A stretch of DNA of 64,000 nt, taken from the NCBI GenBank assembly GCA_023431055.1, contig JAEYXX010000048.1, positions 29,956 to 93,955 of the forward strand, given 5' to 3'. Of the stretch, positions 35,424 to 45,135 are shown one piece after another; position 1 is the stretch's first letter, and each line of letters opens with the position of its first letter. This stretch comes from Pseudomonadota bacterium (GTDB lineage Bacteria; Pseudomonadota; Gammaproteobacteria; Pseudomonadales; Pseudomonadaceae). The notes beneath the pieces are model-generated. The model searched no databases and had not been told where the DNA came from. It saw nothing but the letters and a program-made list of their open reading frames with translations. The position numbers were made by a program, and so were the translations under genes.

Positions 35424-37007
35424 ATGGCGCTGCAATTGCTGGAACATCCCGGAATCACCCTGGCATCCGGCACCGGGCTGGACCTGCCGCACCAGGCCGC
35501 GCGGGCTCGGGCGATGTGGCTGGCAGGACGCCAGCAGCGCCCGCCGCTACTGCTGGTCATGCTCCTTTGGGCGCGCCACTGCCCCGACGTGGTGCAAAAC
35601 CTGGAGCGCCAACTCGATGCGCTGTTCGCCGATTTTCGTTGCACGCCGCAGGGCTGGAGTGAAACCCAGGCGGCGCGACAGGTGTTAGCAGCGCTGAACC
35701 TGCAACTGTTTCGTCGCCAGCAGGGCGGGCGCGGTATCGCCGAGCTGCACGCCGGTGTCCTGCTGGTTCAGGGCGAGGATTGGCAGTTTCTGCAGGCCGG
35801 CAGTGTCGGCCTGGCGCGTGCGCAGGCGAATGGTCTGCAGATCCTGCCCGGACGCGAGGGCCAGGCCCTTGGCACCCAGGCCGAGCTGGCGCTGGTCCAG
35901 CACAGTCTGCAGCCGAGGCGTTATGAGCATCTGTTGCTGGCGCCACAGCCGCTGCTCGACGTCAGCGATCTGCAACGGCTGCGTACGCAGGCGGAGATGA
36001 CGCTGGACGGGATGCTGCAGCCCTTGCTGCAGGCTCCAGGCGCTGCGGTATTGCTACGCATCGGTGAACGACAATGTCCGCCGGTGCTGCCACCAGCGCC
36101 GGCAAGACCTGCACTGAGGCAGATCGTCTGCGGTCAGCAAGTCGATGGCTGGACGTTGTTGCGCGAATGTCCCTATGGCCCGCCAGGGCGCATGTTCGTC
36201 GGCCGCGATGCGGACGGGCGAGAAGCCGTGCTCTGGTTCGCCGACGAGGATGCCGGCGAGGCCTTCTGGCAGCGCGAGTGGGCCTTGCGCCGCAGCCCGC
36301 AGCAGGCCTTGCCGCAGGTACTCTCGATGCACCAGGCACGCAGCCATGCGTACCTGGTTCTGGCCAAACCGCCACGCGGCATGCGCAACCTGTTCGATTG
36401 GGTCGCTGCCCGGGGCGCGCCGGATACGCAAACGCTGCTGCGCATCGTGATGCAATTGATCGCCGCCGTACGCTCGCTGCAGCGCCGTGGCATGCAGGGG
36501 TTATTGTTCAATCCCAGGCAGATCCTGCTCGGCGATGACGGACAGGTGATGCTGTTGCCAGGTGCGGCCGCGATTCTTCCGGGCGTTGCGCGGCAGTCGC
36601 TACCCGAACAGGCGGTGCCGCTGGCGCCCGAGCTGCGAGGCGGCCGTGCGCTGGACGGTCGTGCGGATCAGTTCGCCCTCGCGGCGCTGGTCTACTGGTT
36701 GATGTGCAGGCAATGGCCAGCAGCGGCGCGTGAGGATGTCGGCCCAGGCCACTGTTATGTGCCCTTGGCCAGCTTCGCTGTCCAGGTGCCGCAAGGTTGG
36801 GATGGGGTATTGGCCCGTGCGCTGGCGCCGCAGCCACAGGCGCGTTTCGAAGCGCTTTCGGAGTTTCAGCTGGCGCTGCAGAAGCCCTTGCGCGAACGGC
36901 GCAGCCAGGCCCTGCGCCGTGTGCCTTTGCAGCCGGCGCGCCTGGCCGCCCTGGGCCTTATCACCTTGCCGCTGCTGTTGGGGCTACTGCTCAGTCTTGG
37001 CGGCTGA
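35424..37007 (+). CDS. Degenerate PP2C-like phosphatase/protein kinase fusion (likely pseudoenzyme)
   Basis: The 527-residue product resembles the Pseudomonas bifunctional Ser/Thr phosphatase-kinase layout: a PP2C-like part (~1-225), a kinase-like part (~235-490) and a C-terminal membrane segment (~505-527). Key kinase residues are missing. The glycine loop is LLRECPYGPPGR, no VAxK lysine is seen (AVLWFA), the HRD loop is replaced by LLFNPRQILL, and DFG by LLPG. PP2C aspartates are not evident either. A regulatory or scaffold role at the inner membrane is possible. Confidence 0.65.
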   Translation: MALQLLEHPGITLASGTGLDLPHQAARARAMWLAGRQQRPPLLLVMLLWARHCPDVVQNLERQLDALFADFRCTPQGWSETQAARQVLAALNLQLFRRQQGGRGIAELHAGVLLVQGEDWQFLQAGSVGLARAQANGLQILPGREGQALGTQAELALVQHSLQPRRYEHLLLAPQPLLDVSDLQRLRTQAEMTLDGMLQPLLQAPGAAVLLRIGERQCPPVLPPAPARPALRQIVCGQQVDGWTLLRECPYGPPGRMFVGRDADGREAVLWFADEDAGEAFWQREWALRRSPQQALPQVLSMHQARSHAYLVLAKPPRGMRNLFDWVAARGAPDTQTLLRIVMQLIAAVRSLQRRGMQGLLFNPRQILLGDDGQVMLLPGAAAILPGVARQSLPEQAVPLAPELRGGRALDGRADQFALAALVYWLMCRQWPAAAREDVGPGHCYVPLASFAVQVPQGWDGVLARALAPQPQARFEALSEFQLALQKPLRERRSQALRRVPLQPARLAALGLITLPLLLGLLLSLGG

Positions 37008-37034
37008 TGATCAGCCGCCGTTACGCTGACAGGC

Positions 37035-37490
37035 TCAGTCGACGTTGATCGGCAGCACGTAGTTCTTGAACTGCTCGTCCTCGACGAAGCCGATGGACTC
37101 GTAGACCTTCTGCGCCACCTCGTTGTCGCGGCTGGTGGCTACGCGCATGCGCACGGCATTGGTGTCCTTGGCCATCTTCTTCGCGGTCTGCAGCAGGCGA
37201 TCAGCGACCAGTTGGCGCCGCGCATCCTCGGCCACGTAGATGTCGTTGAGAATCCACACGCGCTTGAGCGACAGCGACGAATAGCTGGGGTAGAGCTGGC
37301 AGAAACCGAGCAGCTTGTCCTCGTCGTCGGCCAGGGCCAGGTAGATCACCGACTCCTTGCGCCGCAGGCGCTTCTCGAGGAACTTGCGCGACGACTCGGG
37401 GTAGGGCAGTTCGTTGTAGAACTCGCGGTATTTGACGAACAGCGGGGTCAGCAGGTCCAGGTGCTCCAGGGTGGCTTGGACGATGCGCAT
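37035..37490 (-). CDS. GNAT-family N-acetyltransferase
   Basis: This 151-residue acetyltransferase has the GNAT core: NDIYVAEDARRQLVADRLL resembles the acetyl-CoA loop, and AQKVYESIGF is the usual C-terminal motif. ATG 37490 with GAGG seven bases upstream was chosen over a frame to 37829. Substrate unknown. Confidence 0.88.
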   Translation of the reverse strand: MRIVQATLEHLDLLTPLFVKYREFYNELPYPESSRKFLEKRLRRKESVIYLALADDEDKLLGFCQLYPSYSSLSLKRVWILNDIYVAEDARRQLVADRLLQTAKKMAKDTNAVRMRVATSRDNEVAQKVYESIGFVEDEQFKNYVLPINVD

Positions 37491-37731
37491 GGCGGGCCTC
37501 GGCTTCTGTGATTGAACTGGATGGACGATGCAGCTGTTGTGCCAGCAGACCAGCCGATGCTGCCTCAAAGCCAGTTGAATGCGCAATCCAAGCAAGCGTT
37601 TGATTTCGGCTGGTCGGCAACTTGCTCGCGACGCATGGGTCTGAGCAGGGCGCAGCAGCCGCCCGCTGGGCGCTGTGCTAACCTGCCGCCATCGCTTCAC
37701 GCCCCTGCGTCGGGCTTCATAGAGGTCATTC

Positions 37732-39084
37732 ATGCACATCCATATTCTCGGCATCTGCGGCACCTTCATGGGCTCGCTCGCCGTTCTGGCCAAGGAGCTC
37801 GGCCACCGCGTCACCGGCTCCGACGCCAATGTCTATCCGCCCATGAGCACCCAGCTCGAAGCCCAGGGCATCGAGCTGATGCAGGGCTATGACCCGGCGC
37901 ACCTGCAACCGGCGCCCGATCTGGTGGTGGTCGGCAACGCCATGAGCCGCGGCAACCCCGCAGTCGAATATGTATTGAATAAGGGCCTGCCCTACGTTTC
38001 CGGCCCGCAGTGGCTGGCCGACCATGTGCTGCAGGGGCGCTGGGTGTTGGCGGTGGCCGGTACCCACGGCAAGACCAGCAGCTCGAGCATGCTGGCCTGG
38101 GTGCTGGAGCACGCCGGCATGGCGCCGGGCTTTCTGATCGGCGGCGTGCCGCAGAACTTCGGTATCTCCGCACGTCTGGGCGGCACGCCGTTCTTCGTGG
38201 TCGAGGCCGACGAGTACGACAGCGCCTTCTTCGACAAGCGCAGCAAGTTCGTCCACTACCGTCCGCGCACGGCGATCCTCAACAACCTGGAGTTCGATCA
38301 CGCGGACATCTTCCCGGATCTTGCGGCCATCGAGCGGCAGTTCCACCACCTGGTACGCATTATCCCCAGCGAAGGTCTGGTCATCCATCCGGCCAGCGAA
38401 ACTGCGCTGGCGCGAGTGATCGAGATGGGCTGCTGGACGCCGGTCCAGACCACTGGCGAAGGCGGCCAGTGGCAGGCGCGCCTGCTCAGCGCGGATGGCT
38501 CGCGCTTCGAGGTGAGTTTCGATGGCAAGGTCGAGGGCACGGTGGAGTGGAACCTGACCGGCCAGCACAACGTCGCCAACGCCCTGGCCGTACTCGCTGC
38601 GGCGCGCCATGTCGGCGTGGTGCCGGCGCTGGGCATCGAGGCGCTGGGCCGGTTCGTCAACGCCAAGCGGCGTATGGAAAAGGTCGCCGAGGTCAGTGGT
38701 GTGACCATCTTCGATGACTTCGCTCACCACCCCACGGCCATTGCCACCACCCTGGATGGCCTGCGCAAGCGTGTCGGCGACGATACTCAGGTGATCGCGG
38801 TGATCGAGCCACGTTCCAATTCCATGAAGCTCGGCGCCCATCGCGACGGTCTGGCCGAGTCGGCCGAGCAGGCCGACGCGGTGTTCTGGTACGCGCCGCC
38901 GAATCTCGGCTGGGACCTGGCCGCCACCGTGGCGCAGGCGCGCAACCCGACGCGCGTGTGCGACTCGCTGGAGTCGATCATCGATGGCGTGAAGGCGCTG
39001 GTACGGCCTGGTACTCAGGTGGTGATCATGAGCAACGGCGGCTTCGGCGGTTTGCATGGCAAGCTGGCCAAGGCTCTGGCCTGA
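37732..39084 (+). CDS. mpl: UDP-N-acetylmuramate:L-alanyl-gamma-D-glutamyl-meso-diaminopimelate ligase
   Basis: This murein-recycling ligase joins the recovered tripeptide to UDP-MurNAc. The 450-residue product has the Mur-ligase ATP loop GTHGKTSSSS at 110-119 and N-terminal GICGTFMG. It is upstream of ubiX as in other Pseudomonas. Confidence 0.96.
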   Translation: MHIHILGICGTFMGSLAVLAKELGHRVTGSDANVYPPMSTQLEAQGIELMQGYDPAHLQPAPDLVVVGNAMSRGNPAVEYVLNKGLPYVSGPQWLADHVLQGRWVLAVAGTHGKTSSSSMLAWVLEHAGMAPGFLIGGVPQNFGISARLGGTPFFVVEADEYDSAFFDKRSKFVHYRPRTAILNNLEFDHADIFPDLAAIERQFHHLVRIIPSEGLVIHPASETALARVIEMGCWTPVQTTGEGGQWQARLLSADGSRFEVSFDGKVEGTVEWNLTGQHNVANALAVLAAARHVGVVPALGIEALGRFVNAKRRMEKVAEVSGVTIFDDFAHHPTAIATTLDGLRKRVGDDTQVIAVIEPRSNSMKLGAHRDGLAESAEQADAVFWYAPPNLGWDLAATVAQARNPTRVCDSLESIIDGVKALVRPGTQVVIMSNGGFGGLHGKLAKALA

Positions 39085-39100
39085 GTCGCACGACCTTGCG

Positions 39101-39156
39101 GTAGGGCGGGTGAAACCCGCCATGTATGGAAAACCGGCGGGTTGCGCCCGCCCTAC
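39101..39156. repeat. Palindrome between mpl and ubiX
   Basis: GTAGGGCGGGTGAAACCCGC and GGCGGGTTGCGCCCGCCCTA face each other, each also a small hairpin. The unit ends at the ubiX ribosome-binding site (GGAG at 39157). Confidence 0.75.
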
Positions 39157-39165
39157 GGAGCACTC

Positions 39166-39795
39166 ATGAGCGGCCCTGAACGCATCACCCTGGCTATGAC
39201 CGGCGCCTCAGGCGCGCAATACGGCCTGCGCCTGCTCGACTGCCTGGTGCAGGAAGAGCGCGAGGTGCACTTTCTGATCTCCAAGGCTGCGCAACTGGTG
39301 ATGGCCACCGAAACCGACGTGGCGCTGCCGGCCAAGCCGCAGGCCATGGCGCAGTTCCTCACCGAATACACCGGCGCAGCGCCGGGGCAGATCCGCGTCT
39401 ACGGCAAGGAAGACTGGATGGCGCCAGCAGCCTCCGGCTCCGGCGCGCCGACGGCCATGGTGGTGGTGCCATGCTCAACCGGCACCCTGTCGGCCATCGC
39501 TGCTGGTGCCTGCAACAACCTGATCGAACGCGCCGCCGATGTGGCGCTGAAGGAGCGTCGCCAGCTGATTCTGGTGCCGCGCGAGGCGCCGTACTCGAGC
39601 ATCCATCTGGAGAACATGCTCAAGCTGTCGAATCTGGGCGTGACCATCCTGCCGGCTTCGCCCGGCTTTTATCACCAGCCGCAAACGCTGGATGACCTGG
39701 TGGATTTCGTCGTCGCGCGTATCCTCAACTGCCTGGGCATACCCCAGGACATGCTTCCCCGTTGGGGCGAGCATCATATGGTGTCGGATGACTGA
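39166..39795 (+). CDS. ubiX: Flavin prenyltransferase UbiX
   Basis: UbiX makes prenylated FMN for the UbiD decarboxylase in ubiquinone synthesis. The 209-residue product has the [10 protein letters not shown] flavin-binding start. ATG 39166 sits 5 bases after GGAG; the eight-codon extension lies in the palindrome and is rejected. Confidence 0.96.
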   Translation: MSGPERITLAMTGASGAQYGLRLLDCLVQEEREVHFLISKAAQLVMATETDVALPAKPQAMAQFLTEYTGAAPGQIRVYGKEDWMAPAASGSGAPTAMVVVPCSTGTLSAIAAGACNNLIERAADVALKERRQLILVPREAPYSSIHLENMLKLSNLGVTILPASPGFYHQPQTLDDLVDFVVARILNCLGIPQDMLPRWGEHHMVSDD

Positions 39796-40084
39796 CAGCG
39801 TGCGCCTGCTCGTATGTTCCGTGGCGCTGCTGATCCTGAGCGGCTGCGCCACCGTGCGCACCCTGGACGCGGCCAAGCCGGGTGCGCCGGTGGTCTACGC
39901 TGGCACCCGACTGGATTGGTACACCATCAATGGCGGCTGCTGCCCGCTGGATCGTTTCGGCGCCGAGGCACCGCGTTATCCGGGGCTGGATCTGCCGGCC
40001 AGTGCGCTGCTTGATACCTTGCTGCTGCCGTTTTCGCTGGCTACTGCGCTGGGCGTCAATCTTGGGGTTAGCGGCGGGTTGTAG
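39788..40084 (+). CDS. YceK/YidQ-like small lipoprotein
   Basis: This 98-residue product begins with a lipoprotein signal and lipobox LSGC (Cys20), then a short domain with GGCCPLDRF and a hydrophobic [14 protein letters not shown] stretch, as in YceK/YidQ family lipoproteins. ATG 39788 overlaps the ubiX end by 8 bases. Function unknown; location inner or outer membrane. Confidence 0.82.
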   Translation: MTDSVRLLVCSVALLILSGCATVRTLDAAKPGAPVVYAGTRLDWYTINGGCCPLDRFGAEAPRYPGLDLPASALLDTLLLPFSLATALGVNLGVSGGL

Positions 40085-40119
40085 GCCATCGAGATTAGGC
40101 CACTTCCTGATAACCCGGC

Positions 40120-40185
40120 CCCGGATTGCATCCGGGCTACGGAAGATTCCTGGCCTGGAAATGAGCAGCCCGGATGCAATCCGGG
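40120..40185. repeat. Palindromes between lipoprotein and YbaK-type gene
   Basis: CCCGGATTGCATCCGGG at 40120-40136 and GCCCGGATGCAATCCGGG at 40168-40185 each form a hairpin. This is another form of the common Pseudomonas repeats. Confidence 0.7.
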
Positions 40186-40208
40186 AAATGCCTCGGTGCG
40201 CGTGCTGT

Positions 40209-40688
40209 TCAGCAGGCTTCCGTCTCCACTTCCTGGCACACGTCGATCCACTCGGCGTCCACCAGTTCGGCCAGGCGTTGTGGGGTGATGCGCACGGCGC
40301 TGTGGGTAGCGCCGGCAGCCGGCAGCACTTCGTCGAAGGCCAGTAGCGAGCGGTCGCAGTAGACGCTGAGCGGCGTGGCCAGGCCGAATGGGCAAACGCC
40401 GCCGACCGGATGGCTGGTCAGTTCGACCACCGTTTGCGCATCGAGCATGCGTGCCTTGGTGCCAAAGCATTCCTTCATCTTGCGATTGTCGATGCGCGCA
40501 TCGCCACGGGCGACGATCAGCACGTCACGCTCGGCGATGCGGAAGGCCAGAGTTTTGGCGATCTGCCCTGGCGCCACGCCATGCGCTTCGGCAGCCAGCG
40601 CCACGGTGGCGGTGCTGGTCTGCAGCTCGATGATCGTGATGTCGGGCGCCTTGGCGGCGAAGAAGGCGCGGACAGAGGCCAGGCTCAT
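40209..40688 (-). CDS. YbaK/EbsC-family aminoacyl-tRNA deacylase-like protein
   Basis: This 159-residue protein has the YbaK/ProX editing-domain pattern (PVGGVCPFGL, with IAKTLAFR before it). Relatives hydrolyse mischarged tRNAs such as Cys-tRNA(Pro). ATG 40688; a longer frame to 40808 is not supported. Confidence 0.9.
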   Translation of the reverse strand: MSLASVRAFFAAKAPDITIIELQTSTATVALAAEAHGVAPGQIAKTLAFRIAERDVLIVARGDARIDNRKMKECFGTKARMLDAQTVVELTSHPVGGVCPFGLATPLSVYCDRSLLAFDEVLPAAGATHSAVRITPQRLAELVDAEWIDVCQEVETEAC

Positions 40689-40820
40689 GAAGCGATTCCC
40701 CAGGGCTGTCGAAGTGGGCACGACACGGAGTCCAGCCCGATGCTGGTGCGGTCGTGACCACGGCGAAAAACAAGCGGCCATGCTCGCGCTGCATGGCCGG
40801 CTCGTCAAGGCCCGATGGTG

Positions 40821-41687
40821 TTAGTTTGCCAGCAGATGGGCCGCTTTTACCGCTTCATCGAGCCCGTAGCGACCTTTTTCGTCTCGTGTCACCCGCCCCA
40901 TGGCTACGTCGGGGTCGTGGGTGAAGACCAGGCGACCGCCGCGCGAGAACAGGTCGGCCAGCAGCGCCTCCTTCTCCTCGATCAGGCCTTCGGGGAAGCG
41001 GTCGTAGCCCATGGTGATTGGCAGGTGAACCCAGGGCGCACCGGGGATCAGGTCGCCGGGAAACACCACCGGCCCGCCCGGCATGGCCACTTCCGGCAGC
41101 AACTGGCCTGGGGTGTGTCCGTCGCTCCAGTGCAGGCGCCAGTCGGGGCCGAGTAGCTCGCAACTGTCGGTTTCGTCGATCAGTTGCAGGCGCCCGCTGT
41201 TCTCCAGCAGATCCAGCAGTTCCGGGATATAGGAGGCTTTATCGCGGGCGTGTGGGTTGCAGGCGCGCTGCCATTGACGCCGGCCCGTGATGAACTGCGC
41301 GTTGGGGAATAGCAGGCGTGCGGGTTGACCGTCCTGCCAGGCGGCTAGCAGGCCACCGGCATGGTCGAAGTGCAGGTGGGTGAGCACGACGATATCGATA
41401 TCGGCATCGCTCAGGCCGAGTTTCGCCAGTTCATCGAGCAGGACGTGCTGGTCTTCCTGCACGCCGAAGCGCTGCTTCAGCTCGGGGCTGAAGAAGGCGC
41501 CGATGCCGGTCTCTACCAGGATGTTGCGCGCGTCTTCCTGCACCAGCAGGGCGCGGCAGCCGAGGTCGATACGATTGAGTTCGTCGGCTGGCATCCAGCG
41601 TTGCCAGAGAGCCTTGGGCGCGTTGCCGAACATGGCGCCGCCATCGAGTTTCTGGCTGTTGCCGGTCAGGGTGGTCAGGGTTCGCAT
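40821..41687 (-). CDS. Metallo-beta-lactamase-fold hydrolase
   Basis: This 288-residue protein has the THLHFDHAGG metal motif and the pattern of AHL-lactonase-like MBL hydrolases. A SDGHTPGQ stretch supplies a further metal ligand. AAGAGA precedes the ATG. It lies 38 bp downstream of the thiolase gene and may be co-transcribed. Substrate unknown; no lactone activity can be claimed. Confidence 0.88.
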   Translation of the reverse strand: MRTLTTLTGNSQKLDGGAMFGNAPKALWQRWMPADELNRIDLGCRALLVQEDARNILVETGIGAFFSPELKQRFGVQEDQHVLLDELAKLGLSDADIDIVVLTHLHFDHAGGLLAAWQDGQPARLLFPNAQFITGRRQWQRACNPHARDKASYIPELLDLLENSGRLQLIDETDSCELLGPDWRLHWSDGHTPGQLLPEVAMPGGPVVFPGDLIPGAPWVHLPITMGYDRFPEGLIEEKEALLADLFSRGGRLVFTHDPDVAMGRVTRDEKGRYGLDEAVKAAHLLAN

Positions 41688-41725
41688 GGGTTTTCTCTTG
41701 TTCTTGTGCAGTGACGGCGATTGTT

Positions 41726-42904
41726 TCAGCGTTCGATGGCCAAGGCCACACCCTGGCCGCCACCGATGCACAGGGTGGCCAGGCCACGGCGGGCATCGCG
41801 ACGCTGCATTTCGTGCACCAGGCTGACCAGGATGCGGCAGCCGGAGGCGCCGATGGGGTGGCCGAGGGCGATGGCACCGCCGTTGACGTTGACCTTGGCA
41901 CTGTCCCAATGCAGCTCGCGGCCAACGGCGATGGCCTGGGCGGCGAAGGCTTCGTTGGCCTCGATCAGGTCGAGCTGTTCCAGGCTCCAGCCAGCACGCT
42001 CCAGCGCCTTGCAGCTGGCGAATACCGGGCCGATACCCATCACTGCCGGGTCGACCCCGGCGCTGGCGTGGGCGGCGATGCGCGCAAGGATCGGAAGTTG
42101 CAGTTCGTCGGCCTTCTCGGCGCTCATCAGCAGCACCGCGGCGGCGCCGTCGTTGAGGGTCGAGGCGTTGCCGGCGGTCACGGTGCCGTCATTCTTGAAG
42201 GCCGGGCGCAGCTTGCCCAGGCTGTCCAGGCTGGTGCCGGCGCGTGGTTGTTCATCCTGGGCAAAGCGCAGTGGTGCGGCACCGCGCTGGGGAATGTCCA
42301 CGGCGACGATCTCGTCGGCGAAACGCCCGGACTCGATGGCGGCCTGAGCACGCTGTTGCGAGCGCAGGGCGAAGGCATCCTGCTCGGCGCGCGTGACGCC
42401 GTACTGCTCGGCCAGGTTCTCGGCGGTGATGCCCATGTGGTAGTTATTGAAGGCGTCCCACAGACCGTCCTGGATCATGCTGTCGACCAGCCCGGCATGA
42501 CCCATGCGCAGGCCGCTGCGGGCGCCGGGCATGACGTAGGGCGCCAGGCTCATGTTCTCCTGACCGCCGGCGATGATGACCTCGGCATCGCCGCCACGAA
42601 TGGCCTGAGCGCCGAGGATCACCGCCTTGAGGCCGGAGCCGCAGACCTTGTTCAGGGTCATGGCCGGCACCGTATGCGGCAGCCCGGCGAGCAGCACGCT
42701 CTGCCGGGCCGGGTTCTGCCCTGAGCCTGCGGTAAGCACCTGGCCGAGAATCACCTCGTCGATCTGCTCACCTGCAATGCCGGTGCGGGCGAGCAGCTCA
42801 CGGATCACCGCAGCGCCCAGTTGTGGCGCGGGTATGCGGCTCAACGCACCCTGGAAGCTGCCGATGGCGGTACGGCAGGCAGCGACTATCACGACTTCAC
42901 GCAT
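41726..42904 (-). CDS. Acetyl-CoA C-acetyltransferase (thiolase)
   Basis: This 392-residue thiolase has Cys88 (VCGSG), His349 (GHPIG) and Cys379 (CIGGGQG). Length and sequence fit acetoacetyl-CoA thiolases of the AtoB/PhaA type. It follows the acyl-CoA dehydrogenase gene on the same strand, separated by a terminator. Confidence 0.94.
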   Translation of the reverse strand: MREVVIVAACRTAIGSFQGALSRIPAPQLGAAVIRELLARTGIAGEQIDEVILGQVLTAGSGQNPARQSVLLAGLPHTVPAMTLNKVCGSGLKAVILGAQAIRGGDAEVIIAGGQENMSLAPYVMPGARSGLRMGHAGLVDSMIQDGLWDAFNNYHMGITAENLAEQYGVTRAEQDAFALRSQQRAQAAIESGRFADEIVAVDIPQRGAAPLRFAQDEQPRAGTSLDSLGKLRPAFKNDGTVTAGNASTLNDGAAAVLLMSAEKADELQLPILARIAAHASAGVDPAVMGIGPVFASCKALERAGWSLEQLDLIEANEAFAAQAIAVGRELHWDSAKVNVNGGAIALGHPIGASGCRILVSLVHEMQRRDARRGLATLCIGGGQGVALAIER

Positions 42905-42946
42905 AAAGACTCCTGGTCGGCTGGGCAGGGGCCAGCCGAGACTCGA

Positions 42947-42976
42947 ATAAAAAAGCGCGGCGCCGAAGCGCCGCGC
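42947..42976 (-). terminator. Terminator after the acyl-CoA dehydrogenase gene
   Basis: On the minus strand GCGCGGCGC, a TTCG loop and GCGCCGCGC form a perfect stem followed by TTTTTTATT. Confidence 0.9.
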
Positions 42977-43013
42977 AACACGCTCAACCTTGTAGAGCCG
43001 CCGATTCGGCGGT

Positions 43014-43082
43014 GGCGGGTTGCACCCGCCCTACGTTTAAAACTGTGCGGCGGGCGGTCCTGTAGGGTGGGCTTCAGCCCAC
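43014..43082. repeat. Two intergenic palindromes
   Basis: GGCGGGTTGCACCCGCCCTA at 43014 and GTAGGGTGGGCTTCAGCCCA at 43062 are hairpin units of the same kind as at 8050 and 39101. They lie between the thiolase and dehydrogenase genes. Confidence 0.72.
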
Positions 43083-43139
43083 GCGAACGGCTGTTCGGTC
43101 CTCCCCATGGGCCCTGGACAGGCACCGCAAACACAATCT

Positions 43140-44912
43140 TCAGAATTGCTCGGAAGCCAGACCATAAAGTGGCTGGCTGCCGGCACGGATGCTCGCCTCC
43201 AGGCTCAGGGTGCGCGGCAGCAGGCGGGCGAAGAAGAACTCGGCGGTGGCCAGCTTGCCGCCGTAGAAGGCTTCATCCTCTGTCTGCTTGTTCTGCGCCA
43301 CCGCGGCCATGCGCGCCCACATGTAGGCGTAGGCGACGTAGCCGAACAGGTGCAGGTACTCCACCGAGGCGGCGCCGACCGAGTTGGGATCAATCTTGGC
43401 CTGCTCCAGCAGCCAGCCGCTGACCGCTTCCAGGCGTTCCAGCGCTTCCACCAGGCGATCACCGAAGGGCGATTCATGGGCATGGGCGAAGTCACGCACT
43501 TCGCTGGCGAACAGGCGCAGCGCGGCGCCGCCATTGGCCACCACCTTGCGCCCGAGCAGGTCGAGCGCCTGGATGCCGTTGGTGCCTTCGTAGATCTGCG
43601 CGATGCGCACGTCACGCACTAGCTGCTCCTGGCCCCATTCGCGGATATAGCCGTGGCCGCCGAACACCTGTTGGCCATGCACGCAGCTTTCCAGCCCGGT
43701 GTCGGTGAAAAAGGCCTTGGCCACCGGAGTCAGCAGGGCGACCAGCGCCTCGGCGTTCTGCCGCTCGCTGGCGTCCTCGGCGTACTTGGCCAGATCCAGC
43801 TGCTGGCCGACGTAGCAGGCGAAGGCACGACCGCCTTCGTTCAGCGCCTTCATGGTCAGCAGCATGCGGCGCACGTCGGCATGCACGATGATCGGGTCGG
43901 CGATCTTGTCGTGATTGACCGGGCCGGTGGCGGCGCGGCTCTGGATACGCTCGCGGGCGTAGGCCACCGCCGACTGATAGGACGCCTCGGCGCAGCCGAT
44001 GCCCTGGATGCCGATGGACAGACGCTCGTAGTTCATCATGGTGAACATCGCCGCCAGCCCCTTGTTCACTTCGCCAATCAGATAGCCGGTGGCGCCGTCG
44101 AAGTTCATCACGCAGGTGGCTGAGGCCTTGATGCCCATCTTGTGTTCGATGGAGCCGCAGCTCACGGCGTTGCGCGCGCCGAGGCTGCCATCGGCGTTGA
44201 CCATTACCTTGGGCACCAGAAACAGCGAGATGCCTTTCGGCCCGGCCGGTGCGTCCGGCAGCTTGGCCAGCACCAGATGGATGATGTTCTCGGTCAGATC
44301 CTGCTCGCCGCCAGTGATAAAGATCTTGCTGCCGGTGATGCTGTAGCTGCCGTCGGCCTGCGGCTCGGCGCGGGTGCGGATGATGCCCAGGTCGGTGCCG
44401 GCATGGGCCTCGGTCAGGCACATGGAGCCGGCCCAGCGGCCTTCGTACATCGGTGGCAGATAGGTGGTTTTCAACTCTTCGCTGGCGTGGGCGTCGATTG
44501 CCAGGCAGGCGCCGGAACTCAGCGCGGAATACAGCGCGAAGCTGGAGCCGGCGGCATAGAGCATTTCCTCGAAGGCCACGGCGAGCATCTTGGGCATGCC
44601 CATGCCGCCGTACTGCGGGTTACCGGACAGGCCGACCCAGCCGCCTTCGGTGTAGGTGGCATAGGCCTCGCGGAAACCAGCCGGGGTGCGCACCTCGCCA
44701 TCGACCCACTGTGCGCCTTCCTCGTCGCCGCTGCGATTGAGCGGGGCGATAAGGTTGCCGGTGACCTTGGCCGCTTCTTCGAGGATGGCGTCGGCGGTGT
44801 CGGCATCGACGGTTTCCGCCAGGGCCGGCAGACGTGCCCACAGGCTCGGCGCCTGGAAGACGTCATGGAGGACGAAGCGCATATCGCGCAGCGGGGCGTT
44901 GAATTCGGGCAT
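43140..44912 (-). CDS. Acyl-CoA dehydrogenase (DmdC/FadE-like, ~590 aa type)
   Basis: This 590-residue flavoenzyme of the long acyl-CoA dehydrogenase type includes LTEAHAGTDLG in the FAD/substrate region and a C-terminal extension. Related proteins act on medium-chain or methylthiopropionyl-CoA thioesters. Start ATG 44912 has GAGG eight bases upstream. With the acyl-CoA synthetase at 46.6 kb and the thiolase it could oxidise an acid. The substrate is not readable. Confidence 0.92.
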   Translation of the reverse strand: MPEFNAPLRDMRFVLHDVFQAPSLWARLPALAETVDADTADAILEEAAKVTGNLIAPLNRSGDEEGAQWVDGEVRTPAGFREAYATYTEGGWVGLSGNPQYGGMGMPKMLAVAFEEMLYAAGSSFALYSALSSGACLAIDAHASEELKTTYLPPMYEGRWAGSMCLTEAHAGTDLGIIRTRAEPQADGSYSITGSKIFITGGEQDLTENIIHLVLAKLPDAPAGPKGISLFLVPKVMVNADGSLGARNAVSCGSIEHKMGIKASATCVMNFDGATGYLIGEVNKGLAAMFTMMNYERLSIGIQGIGCAEASYQSAVAYARERIQSRAATGPVNHDKIADPIIVHADVRRMLLTMKALNEGGRAFACYVGQQLDLAKYAEDASERQNAEALVALLTPVAKAFFTDTGLESCVHGQQVFGGHGYIREWGQEQLVRDVRIAQIYEGTNGIQALDLLGRKVVANGGAALRLFASEVRDFAHAHESPFGDRLVEALERLEAVSGWLLEQAKIDPNSVGAASVEYLHLFGYVAYAYMWARMAAVAQNKQTEDEAFYGGKLATAEFFFARLLPRTLSLEASIRAGSQPLYGLASEQF

Positions 44913-44972
44913 GGTGCAACCTCGACAGCGGAGGCGCCGCGACAGGCGCGGCGCCGGGTGAACGAAAAAAGC

Positions 44973-45135
44973 GTTAGCAGGCCGTTGAAAAACGTCGGCG
45001 AGGCAGCCAGTGCAATCCGATGGCGGCCCCGCAAAAACAGGCGAAAAAGCGGAGTTTACGAGCTGTAAATGAGCATTTTGAGCCTGTTTTTAACGCAGCA
45101 ATGGCAACGCAGGTAGTTTTTCAACGGTCTGTTAG
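44973..45135. repeat. ~163 bp terminal-inverted-repeat element, copy 2
   Basis: This copy is reversed relative to 3946-4092. It starts GTTAGCAGGCCGTTGAAAAA and ends TTTTTCAACGGTCTGTTAG. The interiors align along their length but differ in bases and in ~16 bp of length. Its end supplies the stop codon of the NCS2 permease gene (TTA at 45132-45134, minus-strand TAA). Confidence 0.8.
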
